Positions 6,208 to 11,850 of a DNA stretch of 20,472 bases are shown here, piece after piece; within the stretch, counting starts at the first letter, position 1, and each line of letters opens with the position of its first letter. Location: NCBI GenBank assembly GCA_038213835.1, contig JBBQSN010000052.1, positions 1 through 20,472 on the forward strand. Reading direction: 5' to 3'. Source of the DNA: JBBQSN01 sp038213835. GTDB lineage: Bacteria > Actinomycetota > Actinomycetes > Actinomycetales > CAWJMD01. Position numbers and translations under genes: made by a program. Under the pieces are notes generated by a model, which saw only the letters and a list, made by a program, of their open reading frames with translations, was not told the origin of the DNA and ran no database searches.

Positions 6208-7845
6208 TCAGACCCAGCTCGGCAGCCACATGCGCAGCTGCCACTGCTGGTACGGGATCGTCTCGCCGGTCCACACCGGCCAGAAGAACGCCGACACCAG
6301 CACCACGAGCACCACGAACCCGCCCGCGGCCAGCGCGCCCGTCACCCGCCGCGAGGGCGACGCGTCCCGTCGGCCGAGGACGAGCCCCAGGACGAACGTG
6401 AGCCCGAGGACCAGGAACGGCTCGAAGGCGACGGCGTAGAACGCGTAGATGGTGCGCTCGGGATAGAGGAACCACGGCAGCCAGCCCGCGGCGAACGCCC
6501 CGAGGATCGCCCCGGCCCGCCAGTCGCGGCGCAGCAGCCAGCAGACCACCAGCACCGCGAGCGACGCCGCCCCCGCCCACCAGATCAGCGGGTTCCCGAG
6601 CGAGGTGATCGCCTCGGAGCAGGACTCCACCCGACAGCCGTGCGTGCCGAGGTCCGGGCTCTCGTAGAAGAACGAGGTGGGACGGGTCTGGAACAACCAC
6701 GCCCACGGCTTGGACTCGTACGGGTGGTCCGAGGCCAGCCCGGTGTGGAACTCGAGCATGTCGGCGTGGTAGTGCCACAACGACCTCAGGACTCCGGGAA
6801 CCGGTGCGTCCGAGGGGTTCTCGGTGGCCCAGTTGCGGTAGTAGCCGCGGTCGGAGGTGATCCACCCGGTCCAGGAGGCCACGTACGTCAGCGCCATCAG
6901 CGGCAGCATCATCAGGGCCGCGGGTACGCCGTCGCGCACCACCATGGCCACCCACGGCGAACGCACCCCGGCCGAACGCCGGGCGCCGAGGTCCCACAGC
7001 ACGCTCATCACGCAGAAGGCGGCCGCGAAGTACAGGCCCGACCACTTCACCCCGACCGCCAGCCCGAGGCAGACGGCGGCGGCGAGGCGCAGCGGCCGCA
7101 CGCCCAGCCACGGACCGAGCGCTGCCACCTCGCCCTTCGCGCGGGTCTGGCTCACCAGCCGCGCCAGCCGGGCGCGGGACCGTTCCCGGTCCAGGACGAG
7201 CAGCGAGAAGGCGCACAGGACCCAGAACGACAGGAAGATGTCGAGCAGGCTGGTGCGGCTGTGCACCAGGTGGTGGCCGTCGACGGCGAGCAGCAGGCCC
7301 GCCGTGCAGCCCAGCAGCGTCGAGCCGAACAGCCGTCGCCCCGTCCTGGCCAGGATCAGCACCATCAGGGTGCCGACCACCGCGGCGCCAAACCGCCAGC
7401 CGAACGAGGAGTCGATCCCGAACAGCCACTCCCCGGAGGCGATCATCCACTTGCCGACCGGCGGGTGCACGGCCCGATCGCCGGACGGCAGGTAGATCTC
7501 GGTGTTGCCGATCGTGAACTGCGCGTCCGACTCCTTCGGCCACTGGTTCTCGAAGCCGTTCTGCCACAGCGTGTACGCCTGCTTGACGTAGTAGGTCTCG
7601 TCGAAGACCAGCTGGTGCGGGTGCTGCAGGTGCCAGAACCGCATCACGCCCGCAAGCAGCGTCACGAGCAGCGGGCCGACCCAGCCCCAGAGCCGGTCGG
7701 AGGGACCGAACCCCAGCAGGTGGCGTCGCAGCCGACCCTCGCCGGTGCCGAGCCGCGAGGGCCCCTCGGCGGACTCCGGTGCCGGCTCGCGGTCCTCCCA
7801 GGGACCGTCGCGGCGCACGCCGACCACCGCCCCGTGTGCACTCAC
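6208..7845 (-). CDS. pmt: Protein O-mannosyltransferase (PMT/GT39 family)
   Basis: This 545-residue polytopic membrane enzyme belongs to the family that transfers mannose from polyprenyl-phosphate-mannose to Ser/Thr of exported proteins. A cytoplasmic tail of about 50 residues precedes the first helix (WVGPLLVTLLAGVMRF). The catalytic Asp-Glu pair is in VFDETYYVKQAY (D82, E83), followed by HPPVGKWMIASG and DGHHLVHSRTSLLDIFLSFW. The C-terminal end shows YFYAxAFEP-like LYPERTIYAFYAVAFEPF. The GTG at 7845 is supported by a TACGAT -10 six bases upstream. It is divergent from rsmI, the same arrangement as Rv1002c/Rv1003 in M. tuberculosis. Substrates may include secreted proteins with Pro/Ser/Thr linkers, such as the RpfB encoded nearby; that link is speculative. 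Confidence 0.93.
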   Translation of the reverse strand: MSAHGAVVGVRRDGPWEDREPAPESAEGPSRLGTGEGRLRRHLLGFGPSDRLWGWVGPLLVTLLAGVMRFWHLQHPHQLVFDETYYVKQAYTLWQNGFENQWPKESDAQFTIGNTEIYLPSGDRAVHPPVGKWMIASGEWLFGIDSSFGWRFGAAVVGTLMVLILARTGRRLFGSTLLGCTAGLLLAVDGHHLVHSRTSLLDIFLSFWVLCAFSLLVLDRERSRARLARLVSQTRAKGEVAALGPWLGVRPLRLAAAVCLGLAVGVKWSGLYFAAAFCVMSVLWDLGARRSAGVRSPWVAMVVRDGVPAALMMLPLMALTYVASWTGWITSDRGYYRNWATENPSDAPVPGVLRSLWHYHADMLEFHTGLASDHPYESKPWAWLFQTRPTSFFYESPDLGTHGCRVESCSEAITSLGNPLIWWAGAASLAVLVVCWLLRRDWRAGAILGAFAAGWLPWFLYPERTIYAFYAVAFEPFLVLGLTFVLGLVLGRRDASPSRRVTGALAAGGFVVLVVLVSAFFWPVWTGETIPYQQWQLRMWLPSWV

Positions 7846-7851
7846 CTGGGC

Positions 7852-7857
7852 ATCGTA
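7852..7857 (-). promoter_or_regulatory. -10 element for leaderless pmt operon
   Basis: On the minus strand TACGAT fits TANNNT and ends six bases before the pmt GTG at 7845. It lies 19 bp from the rsmI -10 on the other strand. Confidence 0.6.
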
Positions 7858-7876
7858 GGTGCAGCCGGCGACCTGC

Positions 7877-7882
7877 GAGGAT
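7877..7882 (+). promoter_or_regulatory. -10 element for leaderless rsmI
   Basis: GAGGAT (A2 and T6 conserved) ends six bases before the rsmI GTG at 7889. The ten bases CTGCGAGGAT recur exactly upstream of uup (17877-17886), which supports a real promoter element. Confidence 0.5.
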
Positions 7883-7888
7883 CGGCGG

Positions 7889-8740
7889 GTGACGTCCCCC
7901 GACCCCTCCGCCGGACGGCTCGTCCTGGCCGCCACCCCGATCGGCGACCCGCTCGACGCCCCGGCCCGGCTGGCCCGGTTGCTGGCCGACGCCGACGTCG
8001 TGGCCGCGGAGGACACCCGGCGCCTGCGGCGGCTCACGTCCGCCCTCGGGGTGACCCCGACCGGCCGGGTGCTCAGCCACCACGAGCACAACGAGACCGC
8101 GTCCACCCCCGAGCTGGTCGCGTTGGCCCTGGCCGGCGCCACGGTGGTCCTCGTCACCGACGCCGGCATGCCGTCGGTCAGCGACCCGGGCTACCGGCTC
8201 ACCCGCGCGATGGTCGACGCGGGCGTGCTCGTCACGACGGTCCCCGGCCCGTCGGCCGTCCTGGCCGCCCTCGCGGTCAGCGGCCTGCCCACGGACCGGT
8301 TCTGCTTCGAGGGCTTCCTGCCCCGCAAGGGCGGGCCCCGGGCCCGCGCCCTGGCCGACCTGGCCTGCGAGCGCCGCACGATGGTGTTCTTCGAGGCGCC
8401 GCACCGGTGCGCCCGGACGCTGGCCGCGATGGCCGAGGGGCTCGGCGCGGACCGTCCGGCCGCGCTGTGCCGCGAGCTCACCAAGACCTACGAGGAGGTC
8501 GTCCGGGGGACCCTCGCCGGGCTCGCCGCATGGGCGCAGGAGCGCGAGGTGCGCGGCGAGGTCAGCCTGGTGGTGGCCGGGGCACCCGAGGTCGAGGCGG
8601 ACCCGGCCGAGCTGGTGGCGCAGGTGGTGCGCCGCAGCGCCGACGGCGAGCGGCTCAAGGACGCCGCCAAGGCCGTGGCCGCCGCCAACGGGGTCCCGGC
8701 CCGTGAGCTGTACGACGCCGCGCTGCGGGCGCGCCAGTAG
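7889..8740 (+). CDS. rsmI: 16S rRNA (cytidine-1402-2'-O)-methyltransferase
   Basis: RsmI 2'-O-methylates C1402 in the decoding centre of 16S rRNA using SAM. The 283-residue protein has the tetrapyrrole-methylase fold: LVLAATPIGD (11-20), the ADVVAAEDTRR segment (35-45), SHHEHNE (63-69), VTDAGMPSVSDPG (89-101), FEGFLPRKG and FFEAPHR. Length is normal. GTG 7889 is preferred because a GAGGAT hexamer sits six bases before it; a GTG at 7859 is in frame but upstream of that promoter and would overlap the pmt -10 region. The TAG stop doubles as the first three bases of the alaC -10. Confidence 0.95.
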   Translation: MTSPDPSAGRLVLAATPIGDPLDAPARLARLLADADVVAAEDTRRLRRLTSALGVTPTGRVLSHHEHNETASTPELVALALAGATVVLVTDAGMPSVSDPGYRLTRAMVDAGVLVTTVPGPSAVLAALAVSGLPTDRFCFEGFLPRKGGPRARALADLACERRTMVFFEAPHRCARTLAAMAEGLGADRPAALCRELTKTYEEVVRGTLAGLAAWAQEREVRGEVSLVVAGAPEVEADPAELVAQVVRRSADGERLKDAAKAVAAANGVPARELYDAALRARQ

Positions 8741-8743
8741 CCT
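8738..8743 (+). promoter_or_regulatory. -10 element for leaderless alaC, overlapping the rsmI stop
   Basis: TAGCCT ends six bases before the alaC ATG. Its first three bases are the rsmI TAG stop codon, so the promoter is embedded in the end of the preceding gene. Confidence 0.6.
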
Positions 8744-8749
8744 GACGGC

Positions 8750-9943
8750 ATGGAGTTCCGCCGGATCCAGGGCCTGCCGCCATACGTCTTCACGATCATC
8801 GACGGCCTGAAGGTCGAGGCCCGGCGGGCAGGGCGCGACGTGGTCGACCTCGGGTTCGGCAACCCCGACATCGCGTCCCCGGCCCTGGCGGTGGAGAAGC
8901 TGTCCGAGGCGGCGCGCAACACCCGCAACCACCGGTACTCGTCCTCCCGCGGCATCCCCAAGCTGCGCCAGGCCGTGGCCGGGCTGTACCTGCGGCGGTT
9001 CGGCGTCGAGCTCGACCCCGACACCGAGGTGATCTCGACGATCGGCGCCAAGGAGGGCTTCAGCCACCTGATGTGGGTGCTGCTGCAGGCCGGTGACGCC
9101 GCTCTCGTCCCGTCCCCGTCCTACCCGATCCACATCTGGGGTCCCTACTTCGCCGGCGCCGACGTCCGGCAGGTGGCGATCGGCCCGAAGGCCGACGGCA
9201 GCGGCCACGAGGACTACGTCACCAACGTGATGGAGGCGTGGGAGTACGGCTGGCCCAAGCCCCGGGTCGTGGTCCTGTCCTTCCCGCACAACCCGACCAC
9301 CACCACGGTCGAGCTGGCCGACCTGCAGCGACTGGTCGACTGGGCGCGCGAGCGCGACGTCGTCCTCGTGCACGACTTCGCCTACGCCGAGACCGCCTTC
9401 GACGGGTGGCTGCCGCCATCGATCCTGCAGTGCGAGGGCGCCAAGGACGTCGCGGTCGAGCTCTACTCGATGACTAAGTCGTTCTCGATGGCCGGCTGGC
9501 GGGTCGCGTTCATGGTGGGGAACCGCGAGGTCGTGCAGGCCTTGGCGAAGCTGAAGAGCTACCTCGACTACGGCACCTTCCAGCCGATCCAGATCGCCGC
9601 GACCGTGACCCTGGACGAGGCGGTCGACTACCCGAGCGAGGTCAACGCGATCTACCAGCGCCGCCGCGACGCCCTCTGGGACGGGCTGCAACGGATCGGA
9701 TGGGACATCCCGAGACCGCGCGGGACGATGTTCGCCTGGGCCCCGATCCCCGAGCCGTACCGGCACCTCGGCTCGATCGGGTTCGCGACCACGATCGTCC
9801 GGGAGTGCGACGTCGCGGTGTCGCCGGGCGTGGGTTTCGGCCCGCAGGGCGACGGCTTCGTCCGGTTCGCCCTGATCGAGAACGAGCACCGGATCGCCCA
9901 GGCGACCCGCTCGCTGCGCCGCGGCCTGCCCGGGCTCGGCTGA
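8750..9943 (+). CDS. alaC: AlaC-type PLP-dependent aminotransferase (glutamate-pyruvate)
   Basis: This 397-residue fold-type I aminotransferase closely resembles AlaC, which makes alanine from pyruvate and glutamate. It starts FRRIQGLPPYVF and shows DLGFGNPDIASP, YSSSRGIPKLRQAV, TIGAKEGFSHLMWVLL, PSPSYPIHIWG (Tyr over the PLP ring), FPHNPTTTTVEL, VHDFAYAETAFDGW and the PLP lysine in SMTKSFSMAGWR (K243). The C-terminal SPGVGFGPQGDGFVRFALIEN carries the carboxylate-binding Arg. The ATG is supported by TAGCCT six bases upstream. It is probably monocistronic; a weak hairpin follows. It is an intact housekeeping gene. DapC-like activity cannot be excluded. Confidence 0.9.
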   Translation: MEFRRIQGLPPYVFTIIDGLKVEARRAGRDVVDLGFGNPDIASPALAVEKLSEAARNTRNHRYSSSRGIPKLRQAVAGLYLRRFGVELDPDTEVISTIGAKEGFSHLMWVLLQAGDAALVPSPSYPIHIWGPYFAGADVRQVAIGPKADGSGHEDYVTNVMEAWEYGWPKPRVVVLSFPHNPTTTTVELADLQRLVDWARERDVVLVHDFAYAETAFDGWLPPSILQCEGAKDVAVELYSMTKSFSMAGWRVAFMVGNREVVQALAKLKSYLDYGTFQPIQIAATVTLDEAVDYPSEVNAIYQRRRDALWDGLQRIGWDIPRPRGTMFAWAPIPEPYRHLGSIGFATTIVRECDVAVSPGVGFGPQGDGFVRFALIENEHRIAQATRSLRRGLPGLG

Positions 9944-9962
9944 GGCGTCCACGACCCAGAGC

Positions 9963-9977
9963 CCGCCGATCGGGCGG
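9963..9977 (+). terminator. Short hairpin after alaC
   Basis: CCGCC pairs with GGCGG around GATCG, 20 bp after the alaC stop. The 5-bp stem is weak, so this is only a possible terminator. Confidence 0.3.
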
Positions 9978-10016
9978 AACCCTGCCGTTCTCAGGACGCG
10001 GGTCCGGCCGGCGGGT

Positions 10017-10022
10017 TACCGT
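10017..10022 (+). promoter_or_regulatory. -10 element for the leaderless upstream peptide gene
   Basis: TACCGT fits TANNNT and ends seven bases before the GTG at 10030. A transcript from here would begin at the GTG of the short peptide gene, not at the GGDEF ATG 65 bases further on. Confidence 0.5.
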
Positions 10023-10029
10023 CCCGGCA

Positions 10030-10098
10030 GTGAGCGCCCGGGAGGTCCGGGCGCCCTGCTGGGAGCTCTGCTGGGAGCTCTGCTGGGAGCACAGATGA
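10030..10098 (+). CDS. Leaderless Cys-Trp-rich leader peptide (22 aa)
   Basis: The GTG at 10030 opens a 22-codon frame that begins MSAREVRAP and ends CWELCWELCWEHR. Its TGA (10096-10098) overlaps the GGDEF start as ATGA. A TACCGT -10 lies seven bases upstream, the leaderless spacing used by other genes here. Three Cys-Trp pairs in twelve codons are very unusual, since both amino acids are rare. Mycobacteria have leaderless uORFs with consecutive Cys codons that act as cysteine-responsive attenuators of the downstream gene, and this has the same geometry. The role is inferred. The alternative is that this is a chance frame through a repeated ribosome-binding sequence. Confidence 0.5.
   Translation: MSAREVRAPCWELCWELCWEHR
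10056..10091 (+). repeat. Three tandem 12-bp repeats, each with a Shine-Dalgarno core
   Basis: CTGCTGGGAGCT occurs at 10056-10067 and 10068-10079, and with one changed final base at 10080-10091. Each copy holds GGGAG. The last GGGAG (10085-10089) is five bases before the GGDEF ATG and is its likely ribosome-binding site. In the overlapping peptide frame the repeat encodes C-W-E-L. Confidence 0.9.
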
Positions 10099-11225
10099 CC
10101 GGGACGCCGTGGGACCTCCTCGGCCGGGTAGCGCCCCCCGACGACCTCGCCGACGGCCCGCCGCTGCAGGGGCTGGGCCGGGCCACCCAGCTGGTCGGCT
10201 CCTTCTCGCTGCTCGGCGGTCTCATCGGCACCATCAACCTCGGGGTCCCCGGGGTGCTGCGCCCCGGCGGCTGGACCGTGCTCTACACGCTGGTGATGGC
10301 GACCTTGGTCCTGATCGGCGTGCTGATGCTGCTCGGGCGCCGGATGGCCGGCGCGCTGCTGCCGGTGCTCGTGGTCAGCGGCCAGCTGGTCTACGTCGTG
10401 GTCGCCTTCTGCGTCGTCGACGCCGCCCGGTACGCCACGCCGCTGATGCTGCTGTTCAGCGTGGTCGCCGGCGCGGTCGTGCTCGGACCGCGCGGCGTCA
10501 CCGTCAGCTGTCTCCTGCTCGTCCCGGTCCTGGCCGTCACGATGCGACCCGTCTACCTCGACGATCCGCTCGGGCTGGCGGTCCAGGTGGCCGTGCACGC
10601 AGCCGTGCTCGTCATCACCGCGCTCGCGGTCTTCCTGCTGCGGCGACGCGCCGAGGACCTCCTTGCGCGCACCTGGGAGCTCTCGCGCACCGACGACCTC
10701 ACCCGGCTGCCGAACCGTCGCCAGCTCACCGAGCGCGCCCCTGCGCTGGTGGGCCGCGCCGCCAGGGGCCACGAGATGCTGGCCGTCCTGGTCCTGGACG
10801 TGGACCGGTTCAAGCAGGTCAACGACGAGCACGGCCACGCCGTCGGCGACGACGTCCTGCGGGCCGTGGGCGCGGCGCTGCTGGCGGAGGTGCGCGTCGA
10901 CGAGATCGCCGCCCGCACCGGCGGCGAGGAGGTGGTGGTCGTGGCCTGCGTCCCCGACGTCGCCGAGGCCACCCTGCTCGCCCAGCGGCTGCAGTCGGCC
11001 GTTCGCGGCTGCGCCAGCCCCGTCGCGGTGACCTGCTCGCTCGGGCTGGCCGTCGCGCGTCCGCCGGCGGGGGTCGACCCCACGGCCTGGCTGTGGCACC
11101 GGGTCGGCGTGGCCGACGGTGCCATGTACCGGGCCAAGCGCGGGGGGCGCGACCGGTTGGTCGTCGACGAGCCCACGGTCGAGGTCCACGTCCCCAGCGA
11201 CTCCGTCCTGGACGGGCGGGCCTGA
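10095..11225 (+). CDS. Membrane-anchored GGDEF-domain protein (probable diguanylate cyclase)
   Basis: GGDEF enzymes make the second messenger cyclic di-GMP from two GTP. The first 185 of 376 residues form five or six membrane helices with short loops, and no PAS or GAF sensor is visible. The catalytic domain starts at SRTDDLTRLPNRRQL (197-211), with metal-binding DVDRFKQVND (235-244) and the signature TGGEEV (275-280). The last motif position is Val, not Phe, and the product-inhibition site is RVDE (267-270), RxxE where RxxD is usual. Activity is likely but not certain. The ATG follows GGGAG by five bases and overlaps the stop of the leader peptide gene. There is no EAL domain. The C-terminal 20 residues are a polar tail. 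Confidence 0.88.
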   Translation: MTGTPWDLLGRVAPPDDLADGPPLQGLGRATQLVGSFSLLGGLIGTINLGVPGVLRPGGWTVLYTLVMATLVLIGVLMLLGRRMAGALLPVLVVSGQLVYVVVAFCVVDAARYATPLMLLFSVVAGAVVLGPRGVTVSCLLLVPVLAVTMRPVYLDDPLGLAVQVAVHAAVLVITALAVFLLRRRAEDLLARTWELSRTDDLTRLPNRRQLTERAPALVGRAARGHEMLAVLVLDVDRFKQVNDEHGHAVGDDVLRAVGAALLAEVRVDEIAARTGGEEVVVVACVPDVAEATLLAQRLQSAVRGCASPVAVTCSLGLAVARPPAGVDPTAWLWHRVGVADGAMYRAKRGGRDRLVVDEPTVEVHVPSDSVLDGRA

Positions 11226-11231
11226 CCACCC

Positions 11232-11548
11232 TTGACCGCCGCCCTGCTGCTGCTGCTCCCCGTGCTCGGCTCGATCAGCGCCGGGGAGCCGTCCGACCTG
11301 GGAGCGCGCGCCGGTTCGCCGGGCTCGCGGCCGTGGTGGCGGTCTACGGGGTCTCGGCCCCGCTGCTGCCGGCGGCCGCGACGGCGATGGTGCTGGCGCG
11401 CACCGGCCTGGGGGAGCAGGAGGTGTTCGAGCCGGTCGGCGTGACCTTCGGTCTGCTGCCCGCCGTGGTCGTGGTCGGGCTGCTCGTCCTGGCCGAGGCG
11501 TTCCGCCGTGGGGAGCAGCTCGCCGAGGACGTCGAGGGGCTGGTGTGA
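11232..11548 (+). pseudogene. DUF2975-like membrane protein, 5'-truncated and frameshifted
   Basis: The 3' part, in the frame ending at the TGA at 11546-11548, encodes RRFAGLAAVVAVYGVSAPLL and then FEPVGVTFGLLPAVVVVGLL, then LVLAEAFRRGEQLAEDVEGLV. This fits the end of the DUF2975 family, whose members pair with a small HTH regulator, as here. The 5' part lies in another frame, starting at TTG 11232 (TAALLLLLPVLGSISAGEPS), and the two join best near 11300-11305. About 60 N-terminal residues expected for the family are missing, and only six bases separate this from the GGDEF stop. A minimal alternative is an intact short protein from GTG 11333 (71 residues, two helices). The DUF2975 assignment is by motif memory. 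Confidence 0.55.
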
Positions 11549-11790
11549 GTCCTGCCGGCAGCTCCGAGGAGCCGCACCGGGTGCTCTGCCACCTCGACGC
11601 CCTGCTGACGGACCGGGGCATGACGCTCACCGAGCTGGCCGAGCGCGTCGGCGTCACGGTGGTGAACCTGTCGGTGCTGAAGAACGACCGGGCCAAGGCG
11701 GTGCGCTACTCGACCCTCACGGCGGTCTGCGACGTCCTCGGGTGCCAGCCCGGCGACGTGCTGTCGGTGGCGCCGCGGCGCCGGGCCTGA
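11545..11790 (+). CDS. Small XRE/Cro-type HTH regulator (YozG-like)
   Basis: This 81-residue protein is essentially one helix-turn-helix domain. LDALLTDRGMTLTELAERVG (17-36) and VTVVNLSVLKNDRAKAVRYS (37-56) form the HTH, followed by TLTAVCDVLGCQPGDVL. Such mini-regulators are typically encoded right after a DUF2975 membrane protein, matching the damaged gene upstream; its stop overlaps this GTG start (GTGA), so translation was coupled. The HTH itself is intact. Its target is unknown. A GC-rich palindrome (GGCGCCGCGGCGCC, 11769-11782) inside the last codons may help end the transcript. Confidence 0.85.
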   Translation: MSPAGSSEEPHRVLCHLDALLTDRGMTLTELAERVGVTVVNLSVLKNDRAKAVRYSTLTAVCDVLGCQPGDVLSVAPRRRA

Positions 11791-11837
11791 CCTGGGACCG
11801 AGCACCGGTGTCCGGCAACGCGCTGGACGCCCCTCAC

Positions 11838-11843
11838 TAGGCT
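11838..11843 (+). promoter_or_regulatory. -10 element for leaderless metG
   Basis: TAGGCT ends seven bases before ATG 11851. The in-frame GTG at 11845 is only one base from the -10, so it cannot be the start if this is the promoter. Confidence 0.6.
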
Positions 11844-11850
11844 GGTGGGC

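Noticed and set aside
5557..8706. Long plus-strand frame opposite pmt
   Set aside because: Arg/Pro/Ala-rich translation with no family features, antisense to an intact mannosyltransferase.
5765..9952. A very long open minus-strand frame spanning doxX, pmt, rsmI and alaC
   Set aside because: Only its last part (5765-6205) is a real gene. The rest is a GC-driven shadow with low-complexity Arg/Gly/His composition opposite or out of frame with recognised genes.
9700..10029. Upstream extension of the Cys-Trp peptide frame into alaC
   Set aside because: The frame stays open through alaC only because of high GC. The predicted -10 and the leaderless GTG at 10030 give a better start.
11769..11782. 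Palindrome GGCGCCGCGGCGCC as an operator
   Set aside because: It lies within the coding end of the HTH gene and is plain GC alternation; at most it contributes to termination.
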